NCBI GenBank assembly: GCA_902489135.1
Contig: CABTYW010000045.1
Span: 1-15,967, forward strand
Reading direction: 5' to 3'
Length of the DNA: 15,967 nucleotides
From: an uncultured Synergistaceae bacterium
Lineage (GTDB): Bacteria > Synergistota > Synergistia > Synergistales > Dethiosulfovibrionaceae
Below the pieces are notes generated by a model, which made no database searches, was not told the DNA's origin, and saw only the letters and a program-made list of their open reading frames with translations. Positions 1 to 5,966 of this stretch are shown here, piece after piece (the stretch's first letter is position 1; each line of letters opens with the position of its first letter). The translations under genes and the position numbers were made by a program.

Positions 1-285
1 CAGCTTTCCGGCGGCGAGCAGCAGCGCGTTTGCATCGCCCGCGCGCTCATCAATTCGCCCCGCATTCTGCTGGGCGACGAGCCCACGGGCAACCTTGACG
101 AGGAGAATGAACGTCTCGTTGTGGATATTTTCCGCCGTCTCCACGGCGAAGGCGTCACGCTGGTGGTCGTCACCCACGATCCCGAAGTGGGCGGCGCGGC
201 GCAGCGCCGAATTGTGCTGGAGCACGGCAAAGTCGTTCAGGACATTGACCAGCGTGCCGATTTCATCGGCACGCCGAGAACGTAA
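1..285 (+). CDS. ABC transporter ATP-binding protein, C-terminal part (5' end outside window)
   Basis: This is the last 94 codons of an ABC ATPase. The reading frame is open from base 1. It begins with the signature motif LSGGEQQR, followed by Walker B ILLGDEP (acidic pair D-E), the D-loop GNLD and the switch histidine in VVVTHDP, all in the expected order and spacing. The GDEPTGNLD form is typical of the LolD/MacB/FtsE-like ATPases that pair with FtsX-type permeases. That agrees with the FtsX-like permease gene at 1073. Walker A and the Q-loop must lie upstream of the window. The next gene starts 16 bases after the stop, so the two are probably co-transcribed. The substrate cannot be read from this fragment. 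I am sure of the family and not of the partner; a second complete ATPase at 4088 may serve the other permease. Confidence 0.93.
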   Translation, partial: QLSGGEQQRVCIARALINSPRILLGDEPTGNLDEENERLVVDIFRRLHGEGVTLVVVTHDPEVGGAAQRRIVLEHGKVVQDIDQRADFIGTPRT

Positions 286-301
286 AGGGAGCGAAGGCCT
301 C

Positions 302-718
302 ATGAAAAAAATATTCATCGCTGCGGTTGTCCTTGCCGCCATCGGCGGCGGCCTTTTCGCGGCGAAAGACAAAATCTTCGGCGTCACCTATCGGGACGGC
401 GTTTACGAGGGCGCACACCGATCGGCCCACGGCTCTGTCACCAAAGTGGTGCTTACGCTCAAGGACAATCGAATCGTGGATTGTGTGCTGGAAGCCCGTG
501 ACGCCCTGGGCGCCATCAAGGACGAAAATTACGGCAAAAACGGCTCCGACGAGGATTACCGTCGCGCCCAGCTTTCGGTCCGCGAGATGAAAAAATACCC
601 CGCGTTGCTGGTGAAGGCTCAGGATATGGACAAAGTGGACAGCATCTCAGGAGCCACCGTCACCTACAGGGCCATGCAGGCGGCGGTGCACGAAGCTCTG
701 AAAAAAGCGAGAAAATAG
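302..718 (+). CDS. Exported or membrane-anchored FMN-binding domain protein
   Basis: A 138-residue protein with an N-terminal hydrophobic segment (about residues 4-20, after MKK), so it is probably anchored on or secreted to the outer side of the inner membrane. The rest is a small FMN-binding domain as in NqrC/RnfG. The sequence DSISGAT (113-119) matches the covalent flavinylation motif, in which an ApbE-type transferase links FMN through a phosphoester to the threonine, here T119. The start at 302 puts the hydrophobic segment at the very N-terminus and follows GGGAGCGAAGG; an in-frame start at 95 would overlap the upstream ATPase gene and add a non-protein-like leader. The gene sits between ABC ATPase and permease genes, so it may pass electrons to the substrate or to a neighbouring membrane protein. 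No apbE-like gene is visible in the window. Function beyond flavin binding is inferred. Confidence 0.88.
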   Translation: MKKIFIAAVVLAAIGGGLFAAKDKIFGVTYRDGVYEGAHRSAHGSVTKVVLTLKDNRIVDCVLEARDALGAIKDENYGKNGSDEDYRRAQLSVREMKKYPALLVKAQDMDKVDSISGATVTYRAMQAAVHEALKKARK

Positions 719-1072
719 AGGCCGCCATGAATATTTCGCTTTCGGCGGTCAACGTTCTTTCGCACCGGAGGGCGGTGCCGTCGCCCATTGAGGTGAGATG
801 GAGTTGTACGACGGCCGTTCCCGAGGTCGCCGTCGGGAACGGCTGCCGCTCCGGCATGTCTGCCGCTGCGGGCGCCCTGAGGGGGCTTTTTTCGCCGCCT
901 GGCCGACAGGGCGAAACTGCCCTTTCGCTCTGCACCGCAGCGCGTCCGTCGGCACCCTGCCGCGTCGGTCTTCTGTCTCCGGGCCGCTTCCGTCGCGCCC
1001 TGTCCGTGCCCGCGGGCGTGGGCATCGCCGTCGCTTCTTCGGCCTTGACCTTCGTCGGAGGACGGCGCTGAC
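719..1072 (+). other. Anomalous interval with a doubtful 114-codon ORF (727-1071)
   Basis: This 354-base stretch lies between the FMN-binding gene and the first permease. An ORF starts at ATG 727, with AGAGG five bases upstream, and ends one base before the permease ATG. Third codon positions are GC-rich, as in neighbouring genes, but second positions are also unusually GC-rich. The product is dominated by Ala, Arg, Pro, Ser and Gly with no recognisable domain. Its tail (SVPAGVGIAV...TFVGGRR) and a middle piece (AGALRG) faintly resemble parts of the DUF4418 protein encoded just upstream of the second permease (GALRG, SVTMPHVALV, SFVSEGR). It could be a decayed DUF4418 paralogue, a real small protein, or non-coding. 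GGAGGA near 1058 serves as the ribosome-binding site of the next gene. Confidence 0.3.
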
Positions 1073-2278
1073 ATGGCGTCCTCCGCTCTGAGCACGGCGG
1101 CCATTGCACGCAAAAACATCGCCCGCTGTCCGTGGAGAAGCTTCTGCCTTATGCTCGCCGTGCTGGTTTTTTCCTTTGTCCTGTATGCGGGTACGGTCAT
1201 GTGCGTCAGTCTGTCCGACGGCGCGCGCAGCGCCGCGGATCGTCTCGGCGCCGACATCATCGTCGTGCCCGCAGGGTACGATCCCCATATGGACAGCATC
1301 ATTCTCACGGGCAAACCGTCGATGTTCTCTCTCCCCAAGGATATTCTCGACCGCCTGAAAAAGGTGGAATGCATCGACCGCATGTCGCCCCAGACCTTTC
1401 TGGCCACCCTTCGGGCCTCCTGCTGTTCCTATCCCGTGCAGATCGTCGGCATCGATTACGACAGCGACTTTATCGTTCGTCCGTGGCTGGAAGCGACGCT
1501 GGGGCGCGGCCTGCGGGACGGCGAGGTGATCGTCGGCTGTCGCGTCGGCGGCGATCCCGGCGAGCGGCTGCGCTTCTTCGGCTGCGATCTACCCATTGTG
1601 GGAAGATTGGAGCAGACGGGCATGGCGTTTGACTCCACCGTCTTTGTGACGCGCCAAACCGCCGCCGATCTGGCAAAGGCGGCGGAAAACATCTTCAAGC
1701 ACCCTCTGAGCGACGACGGCAGCCTGGTGTCGACGGTGATGATCAAGCTCAAGCCGGGCTGCGATTCGGTGAAAGCGGCGCAGGAGATTAACCGCCGTTT
1801 CGGCGACGACGACATTTTCGCGCTGTTCAGCAAGAAGTTCGTCAACAACATCGCTTCCACGCTGGCGGTGGTGTCGTGGCTTATCCGCGGCGGCATCGCT
1901 CTGGTGTGGCTGTTGGCCGTGGTGATCATTGCGCTGCTCTTTCAGGTGACCATGAACGAGCGAAGAGGCGAGATCGGCGTGCTGCGCTCCATAGGCGCCA
2001 GCCGCGGCAAAATCCTGTGTCTGACGTTGACGGAAGCGCTGCTGGTCAGTCTCTACGGATCGGTGCCCGGAGCCGTTCTGGGCGCGGCCGCTGTGGCGGC
2101 TTTCAGTCCTCTGGCGGTGCAGATCCTGAAATTGCCCTTTCTGCTGCCTTCGTGGACCGTGCAGCTGCTGCTGGCCGTCGCCGCCGTGGCGGCATCGGTC
2201 CTCACGGGCGTGCTGAGCGCCCTGTTTTCCGCGCGCCGAGCCGGGCGCGCCGACATTTACCATGTGATGAGAAGTTAG
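1073..2278 (+). CDS. FtsX/MacB-like ABC transporter permease (first copy)
   Basis: A 401-residue inner-membrane permease with the MacB/FtsX layout. One transmembrane segment lies near the N-terminus (about 24-47), followed by a large extracytoplasmic domain of some 220 residues. Three C-terminal segments follow, at about 272-293, 314-345 and 360-386. The cytoplasmic loop before the third segment contains ERRGEIGVLRSIGAS (near residue 300), the classic FtsX-family coupling motif. The extracytoplasmic domain carries QTFLATLRASCCSYP with Cys117-Cys118, a feature shared with the second permease. The ATG at 1073 follows GGAGGACGGCGCTGAC. The gene ends ahead of an AT-rich gap, so it closes the first transcriptional block. 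It probably pairs with the partial ATPase at the window start, or forms a heterodimer with the permease at 2881. The substrate is unknown; iron or redox-linked transport is only a hypothesis. Confidence 0.9.
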   Translation: MASSALSTAAIARKNIARCPWRSFCLMLAVLVFSFVLYAGTVMCVSLSDGARSAADRLGADIIVVPAGYDPHMDSIILTGKPSMFSLPKDILDRLKKVECIDRMSPQTFLATLRASCCSYPVQIVGIDYDSDFIVRPWLEATLGRGLRDGEVIVGCRVGGDPGERLRFFGCDLPIVGRLEQTGMAFDSTVFVTRQTAADLAKAAENIFKHPLSDDGSLVSTVMIKLKPGCDSVKAAQEINRRFGDDDIFALFSKKFVNNIASTLAVVSWLIRGGIALVWLLAVVIIALLFQVTMNERRGEIGVLRSIGASRGKILCLTLTEALLVSLYGSVPGAVLGAAAVAAFSPLAVQILKLPFLLPSWTVQLLLAVAAVAASVLTGVLSALFSARRAGRADIYHVMRS

Positions 2279-2459
2279 GCAACGGAGAAATCACTGATTA
2301 ACGTAAAAGAATAAAATTTATTTTGTATTATTATTTGATATTGGTTCGAAATGTTGTGGAAATCCATTTTTTCCCCTGATAAAATCGAACGTGGTCGAAT
2401 ATTCATGCAAGGGACGGCCAAAAATTTTGTCATTTTCGGCGAAGGCGAGGAATTTTGAG
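2279..2459. other. AT-rich intergenic gap with a weak promoter candidate
   Basis: These 181 bases are strikingly AT-rich, mainly 2295-2395, against a GC-rich background. They separate the first permease gene from the DUF4418 gene. No hairpin terminator follows the permease stop. A possible promoter is TTGTGG (2354-2359), 18 bases, then GATAAA (2378-2383); another -35-like element, TTGATA, lies at 2335-2340 without a good -10 partner. The gap may hold the promoter or operator for the second half of the cluster, or mark an old junction. GGCGAGG at 2444-2450 is the ribosome-binding site for the ATG at 2460. Confidence 0.4.
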
Positions 2460-2879
2460 ATGAAAAAAATTGTGCCAGCGGTCATTTTGGTTCTCGGCAT
2501 CGTTCTTGCACTGACGCCTTTTGTGCTCTGGCCTGTATGCAGCACGCTCACTCCTGCGGGAAGCCACATGAAATGTTGGTATTCCGCGGTCTTCATCACG
2601 GCCATGGGAGCCGTGGCGGCCATGGCGGCGCTGGGCGCGCTGCGCGGGCGTCCGGCGTCGCTGTGGTACGCAGTTTCCGTTGCGGCCGCGGCTTTGAGTT
2701 GGCTCGTGCCCAAGGGCATTGTAAAGGTCGCCTGCGACGGCTGGGCCTGCGGTCTTTGCGGCAAAGCCATGATGGCCTGCAACAGCGTCACCATGCCGCA
2801 CGTGGCTCTCGTGGCCGGCGCCATCGTCGTGTTGGGCGTCGTCGGCCTTCTGCTCTCCTTCGTGTCCGAGGGGCGGTAG
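2460..2879 (+). CDS. DUF4418 family Cys-rich membrane protein
   Basis: A 139-residue protein with about four hydrophobic segments (near 5-26, 41-61, 67-84 and 113-134). Six cysteines lie in the connecting regions: C27 and C39 flank the first loop, with the sequence HMKCWY, and C92, C97, C100 and C107 cluster in CDGWACGLCGKAMMAC between segments three and four. The MKC motif and the layout match the DUF4418 family, whose function is not known to me. Paired Cys clusters near the membrane surface suggest metal binding or thiol chemistry, which is inference. The start at 2460 has a good ribosome-binding site (GGCGAGG); an in-frame upstream ATG at 2391 would add a 23-residue extension lacking membrane character. 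The stop is one base from the GTG of the following permease, implying translational coupling and a joint job. Confidence 0.82.
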   Translation: MKKIVPAVILVLGIVLALTPFVLWPVCSTLTPAGSHMKCWYSAVFITAMGAVAAMAALGALRGRPASLWYAVSVAAAALSWLVPKGIVKVACDGWACGLCGKAMMACNSVTMPHVALVAGAIVVLGVVGLLLSFVSEGR

Positions 2880-2880
2880 C

Positions 2881-4086
2881 GTGACGCCGCTCTCGGCAGG
2901 AGCAATTGCTCTGAGAAACGTCAAAAGGTCTCCCCGGCGAAGCTTCTGCCTGATCCTTACGGTGCTGCTGCTTACGTTTTTTCTCTACGTCGGTACGGTG
3001 ACGCTGCTGTCGTTGTCCGGCGGCACGAAAAGCGTTTCAAACCGCCTCGGAGCCGATTTGATGATTGTCCCCACGGGGCACGAGGGCGATGTGGAAAATC
3101 TGATTCTCACCGGCGCCCCCGGCGCTTTCTATCTGCCTCCCAATGCCCCGGAACTTCTGAAAAAATTCGACGGAATGTTTGAGGCGGCCACGCCGCAGAC
3201 TTTTCTGGCGACTCTTGCCGAGTCGTGCTGTTCTTTGCCTCTGCAACTCCTGGGCATCGACGGCGAGACGGATTTTCTGATCAAACCATGGCTCCTCGCT
3301 TCTCTCAAGCGCGAGCTTGAGGACGGCGAGATCATCGTCGGGCATTTTGTGGGCGCCGAGGTCGGCGAAAACCTCAAGTTTTTCAACCGGCAGTACCCCG
3401 TGGTGGGCAAGCTGGAAAAAGCGGGCATGGGATTTGACAGCTCCGTATTCATGACGCGCAATACCCTTCGGCAGGCCGCTGTGGACGCCGATTTTCTGCT
3501 GAACTCGCCTTTGGCGAAAGACGGTTCCTTGGTATCGTCGATTATGGTCAGGCTCAAGCCCGGCATCGAGCCGGAAGATGCGGCGCGCAACATTAACAGG
3601 GCCTTGAACCGCGACGGACTTTACGCGATTTACAGCCAAAATTTCGTGAACAGCCTGGGGACGGCGCTTCGCCTGATGGCGAAGATCGTGGGATGGGGCG
3701 GCGCGCTGATGTGGCTTCTTGCCGCGGCGGTGATCTCGCTCCTGTTCTCCGTGACGCTCAACGAACGAAAGGCTGAAATGGCGGCGTTGCGCAGCATCGG
3801 CGCAAGCGCATCCATGCTGACGCGCATGATGTTGGCGGAAGTGCTGATCGTCTGTCTTTACGGTGCGGTCCTGGGCGCGGCCCTCGGCGTCGCGGCGGTG
3901 GCCGCCGTCGCTCCGGGAATGGCGGAAGCGCTGCGGCTGCCTTTCCTGCTGCCGTCGGCGGGGAAACTGGCTTTGCTGGCCGTCGCCGCTGCGGCGATTT
4001 CGTTGTTGACAGGACTGCTGGCGGCAGGGCGCGCGGCACGCCGCGTCGGTCAAGTGGATATTTACGAGGCGTTGAGGGGGAACTGA
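2881..4086 (+). CDS. FtsX/MacB-like ABC transporter permease (second copy)
   Basis: A 401-residue permease, the same length as the one at 1073 and similar throughout at roughly half of positions by eye, so the two are paralogues. It has one N-terminal membrane segment (FCLILTVLLLTFFLYVGTV), a large extracytoplasmic domain, and three C-terminal segments. The FtsX motif ERKAEMAALRSIGAS lies before the third segment. QTFLATLAESCCSLP, with Cys116-Cys117, repeats the Cys-Cys-Ser motif of the first copy. Translation starts at GTG 2881, one base after the DUF4418 stop, with GAGGGGCGG upstream. The ATPase gene begins one base after this stop, so DUF4418, permease and ATPase form a tightly coupled unit. 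The two permeases may form a heterodimer or two separate transporters. The substrate is unknown. Confidence 0.91.
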   Translation: MTPLSAGAIALRNVKRSPRRSFCLILTVLLLTFFLYVGTVTLLSLSGGTKSVSNRLGADLMIVPTGHEGDVENLILTGAPGAFYLPPNAPELLKKFDGMFEAATPQTFLATLAESCCSLPLQLLGIDGETDFLIKPWLLASLKRELEDGEIIVGHFVGAEVGENLKFFNRQYPVVGKLEKAGMGFDSSVFMTRNTLRQAAVDADFLLNSPLAKDGSLVSSIMVRLKPGIEPEDAARNINRALNRDGLYAIYSQNFVNSLGTALRLMAKIVGWGGALMWLLAAAVISLLFSVTLNERKAEMAALRSIGASASMLTRMMLAEVLIVCLYGAVLGAALGVAAVAAVAPGMAEALRLPFLLPSAGKLALLAVAAAAISLLTGLLAAGRAARRVGQVDIYEALRGN

Positions 4087-4087
4087 G

Positions 4088-4837
4088 ATGACCGCCGTTC
4101 TGAATTTGAAAGATCTGTGCAAAGAGTACTCGCGCGGCGGCCAATCGTTTTTCGCCGTGGATCACGCATCGCTGACGGTGGAAAGCGGCGACTTCGTCAG
4201 CATCGTCGGCCGTTCCGGCAGCGGCAAATCGACGCTGCTGAACATGGCGGCGGGGATGCTGGCGCCCACGTCCGGTTCCGTGGAGCTGGACGGCGTCCAT
4301 CTGGCCGGCAAAGGCGACGCCCAACTGTCGCGGTTGCGCTGCGACAGAATCGGCTTCATTCCCCAGGGCGCGGCGGCACTGCCCAATCTGACCGTGCTTG
4401 AGAACGTCATGCTGCCCTTCTGCCTCTATCCTCGCGGCGGCGACGGCGAAGGCGCCGCGCGCATGCTGCTGGAGCGCTTCGGCATCGCCAAAGCGGCCTC
4501 CGCCTATCCCCGGGAGCTGTCAGGCGGCGAACTTCGGCGCGCTCTCATTGCCCGGGCGTTGATAAACCGGCCTCGGCTTGTCATTGCCGACGAGCCCGTG
4601 TCCGATTTGGATGTGGAGAACACGCGCGGCATCATGGAAGAGTTCGTTCGCCTCAACGCCGCGGGCGTAACGGTGCTGATGGTCTCTCACGATCCGAGCA
4701 CGCTGAAGTACGGCCGGCGCGTTCTGACCATGAAGGACGGTCGCCTGCTGGAGGGCAATCTCTTCGAAGAGGCGGACGGGCTCCGACGCGTGCCTGTTGC
4801 CGGCAACGCCTGCGGCGCCGTCGGTGACGGGCACTAA
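4088..4837 (+). CDS. ABC transporter ATP-binding protein (complete)
   Basis: A complete 249-residue ABC ATPase of the LolD/MacB-like group that energises FtsX-type permeases. Visible motifs in order are Walker A GRSGSGKST (41-49), Q-loop FIPQ (Q93), signature LSGGELRRA (144-152), Walker B RLVIADEP (163-170), D-loop SDLD (172-175) and switch histidine VSHD (H201). All catalytic residues are present. The extra C-terminal tail after about residue 225 has no recognised motif. The start ATG at 4088 lies one base after the second permease stop (AACTGAGATG), so the gene is translationally coupled to it and is its most likely partner. It is the last gene of the cluster. A small hairpin just after the stop (4840-4854) lacks a T-tract and is not a convincing terminator. 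Confidence 0.94.
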   Translation: MTAVLNLKDLCKEYSRGGQSFFAVDHASLTVESGDFVSIVGRSGSGKSTLLNMAAGMLAPTSGSVELDGVHLAGKGDAQLSRLRCDRIGFIPQGAAALPNLTVLENVMLPFCLYPRGGDGEGAARMLLERFGIAKAASAYPRELSGGELRRALIARALINRPRLVIADEPVSDLDVENTRGIMEEFVRLNAAGVTVLMVSHDPSTLKYGRRVLTMKDGRLLEGNLFEEADGLRRVPVAGNACGAVGDGH

Positions 4838-4927
4838 AAGCAAAAAACTTTTGCGCCCCCATTGGCGAAAATGGGATATATCGGGCTGTTTCGCCGGCAG
4901 GGGCTGAGGTTGCGCTGTTTTTTCCGT
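4838..4927. other. Intergenic stretch with two small hairpins
   Basis: No gene is visible here. Two short inverted repeats occur: GCAAAA/TTTTGC (4840-4854, loop of three) and CCCATT/AATGGG (4858-4875, loop of six). Neither is followed by a clear T-run. They may contribute to weak termination after the ATPase gene. Confidence 0.35.
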
Positions 4928-5390
4928 TCAAAGAGGCTTGAGGGCTTTGTCGGCATCGGTCACCATGCCGTACCGGGCTTCGCGGTCGGTGTTGATGGTC
5001 AGGTAGAGCGGAGCGTCTTGAATGCCCCCGTTGTGCCCAATGGTTCCCGAGGCGCCGAGTGGAATTTCAATCGCACGTCTGCGGCAGGATCGCAGTTGCA
5101 GCGCCCGGCGCGGAGTCCTGAACGGTGAGTGGGATCTGCGAAGGAATTTTTTTGACTTTGACGGCGTCTTTTGGTGGAGGGCGAAAAGGGTTGAAGGCGG
5201 CAGATCCGCGCCGCGGCACCGGTGTGTTCGGCAAAGCACCGTGAGCAGCTCCGGGCTCTCCGGCGATTTCGTTTCGGCCTCGGATGCTCGCTCGGCGACG
5301 GCGAACATTTCTTCGGCGTCGTCTCCCTATCGTCTCTCCGTCGGGGCGCTGCCTCCCTTTGGGCGGCAGTGAAGCGGCGGGCACACATTG
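4928..5390 (-). pseudogene. Probable decayed gene with several frameshifts, product unknown
   Basis: On the minus strand, protein-like sequence hops between two frames. From the 5' side, a piece ending RPDGETIG (near 5324) continues in another frame as DDAEEMFAVAERASEAETKS. The reading then shifts back, around 5160-5220, to KDAVKVKKIPSQIPLTVQDS and AILPQTC. It shifts again near 5070-5078 to IEIPLGASGTIGHNGG and QDAPLYLTINTDREARYG, ending with a TGA at 4928-4930. Each piece has codon usage and residue composition like real genes here, while the alternative frames are Arg/Ser-rich. I do not recognise the product. The 5' limit is uncertain because the SRP RNA promoter begins near 5396, so the gene may have been truncated when it decayed. 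Sequencing error would also produce such shifts, though three in 460 bases is a lot. Confidence 0.5.
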
Positions 5391-5395
5391 CCGCC

Positions 5396-5423
5396 TTGCA
5401 AAAGGCTTTATTTTTGTTAAAAT
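5396..5423 (+). promoter_or_regulatory. Promoter of the SRP RNA gene
   Basis: A -35 element TTGCAA (5396-5401) and a -10 element TAAAAT (5418-5423) are separated by 16 bases. The predicted start point, about 5430-5433, coincides with the first base of the SRP RNA terminal stem. The local sequence is AT-rich within a GC-rich region. Confidence 0.7.
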
Positions 5424-5432
5424 AATGATGAA

Positions 5433-5558
5433 GTCTTTCAGAGGAGACTCAGCCCCGTGCGGCGGAACGCCCCGAATCCCGTCAGGTCCGGAAGGAAGCA
5501 GCGGTAAGAGGATTGTTCCGGGCGCCACGGATCTCTGGGTCTCCTCTGGAAGACTTTT
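5433..5558 (+). ncRNA. ffs: Signal recognition particle RNA, small bacterial (4.5S-like) form
   Basis: The diagnostic apical domain is present at about 5482-5503, GTCAGGTCCGGAAGGAAGC followed by AGCGG, containing the GGAA tetraloop and the asymmetric-loop bases that bind Ffh (SRP54) M domain. The 5' end (GTCTTTCAGAGGAGACTCAG, 5433-5452) pairs with the 3' end (CTGGGTCTCCTCTGGAAGAC, 5535-5554) over 20 base pairs with only G-U wobbles, closing the long hairpin. At about 122 nt it is the short form, with helix 8 and a closing stem but no Alu domain. This is usual outside Bacillus- and Clostridium-type Gram-positives. A run of seven T (5555-5561) directly follows the stem. The RNA works with Ffh and FtsY in co-translational membrane targeting. 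Confidence 0.96.
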
Positions 5559-5569
5559 TTTCATTCCGT

Positions 5570-5600
5570 GCCGCCGCGAAAGTTTTCGCGGCGGCTTTTT
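5570..5600 (+). terminator. Rho-independent terminator after SRP RNA
   Basis: A perfect 12-bp inverted repeat, GCCGCCGCGAAA (5570-5581) and TTTCGCGGCGGC (5584-5595), is followed by TTTTT (5596-5600). In practice the A and T bases near the apex open to form the loop. It lies nine bases beyond the T-run of the SRP RNA and gives a second, very strong stop. Confidence 0.88.
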
Positions 5601-5879
5601 GTCGGGCGAACCTCGAAGGGGCGTCGAAGTGCTTTCATGGCTTTGAGCGTCCGGGACACCTTCCCTCCGGCTTGACCGTCGCGTTTTGAGAGGCCTCGGA
5701 GGCGACGTCCCGTCGCTCCCTCGCGGCGCGTTTCCCATGGGGCCCGCGGCGCACTTCAGGAGCGGAAAAATTTGACGCGTTGCCGAAAAAGACGGGGCGC
5801 GGAGGCTGAAATCCGCGGGCGGCGCATTGGATAAAACTTCAGTCTCTTCTCTATGGAAAGTTTAAGTGATAAATTTCAG
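5601..5879. other. Gene-free interval between SRP RNA and efflux operon
   Basis: No reading frame with protein-like composition is seen on either strand. The DNA becomes AT-rich after about 5830, leading into the tetR promoter. I see no repeats or strong hairpins here. Confidence 0.5.
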
Positions 5880-5908
5880 ATGACAGCGTGCCCGAGGCGT
5901 TTTATAAT
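5880..5908 (+). promoter_or_regulatory. Sigma70-type promoter of the efflux operon
   Basis: The -35 element ATGACA (5880-5885, five of six consensus bases) and a perfect -10 TATAAT (5903-5908) are separated by the ideal 17 bases. The predicted start point is about 5915, followed at once by a palindromic operator. It should drive tetR and, through the 4-bp overlap and short gaps, the pump, channel and adaptor genes. Confidence 0.82.
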
Positions 5909-5921
5909 CATGGTGTTCATT

Positions 5922-5942
5922 AAGATGACCGACGGTCATTTT
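5922..5942 (+). promoter_or_regulatory. Palindromic operator, probably for the TetR-family repressor
   Basis: ATGACCGACGGTCAT (5925-5939) is a perfect 7-bp inverted repeat around a central A. The flanking AA and TT extend it to 21 bases with one mismatched pair. The GACCGNCGGTC core is of the kind seen at TetR-type operators of efflux operons. It sits about 10 bases after the predicted transcription start and 28 bases before the tetR ATG, where a bound dimer would block transcription. Autoregulation is inferred from position. Confidence 0.82.
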
Positions 5943-5966
5943 GAAAAATGAAGCGGAGGAAGGGTC

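Noticed and set aside
95..301. Extended start for the FMN-binding protein at 95
   Set aside because: It would overlap the ATPase coding sequence and put a non-protein-like stretch before the membrane anchor; the ATG at 302 fits better.
2391..2459. Upstream start for the DUF4418 protein at 2391
   Set aside because: It adds 23 residues without membrane character and lacks a ribosome-binding site; ATG 2460 has GGCGAGG at good spacing.
4840..4854. Small hairpin after the ABC ATPase gene as a terminator
   Set aside because: The stem is A/T-rich with a three-base loop and is followed by CGCCCCC rather than a T-run, so I do not call it a terminator.
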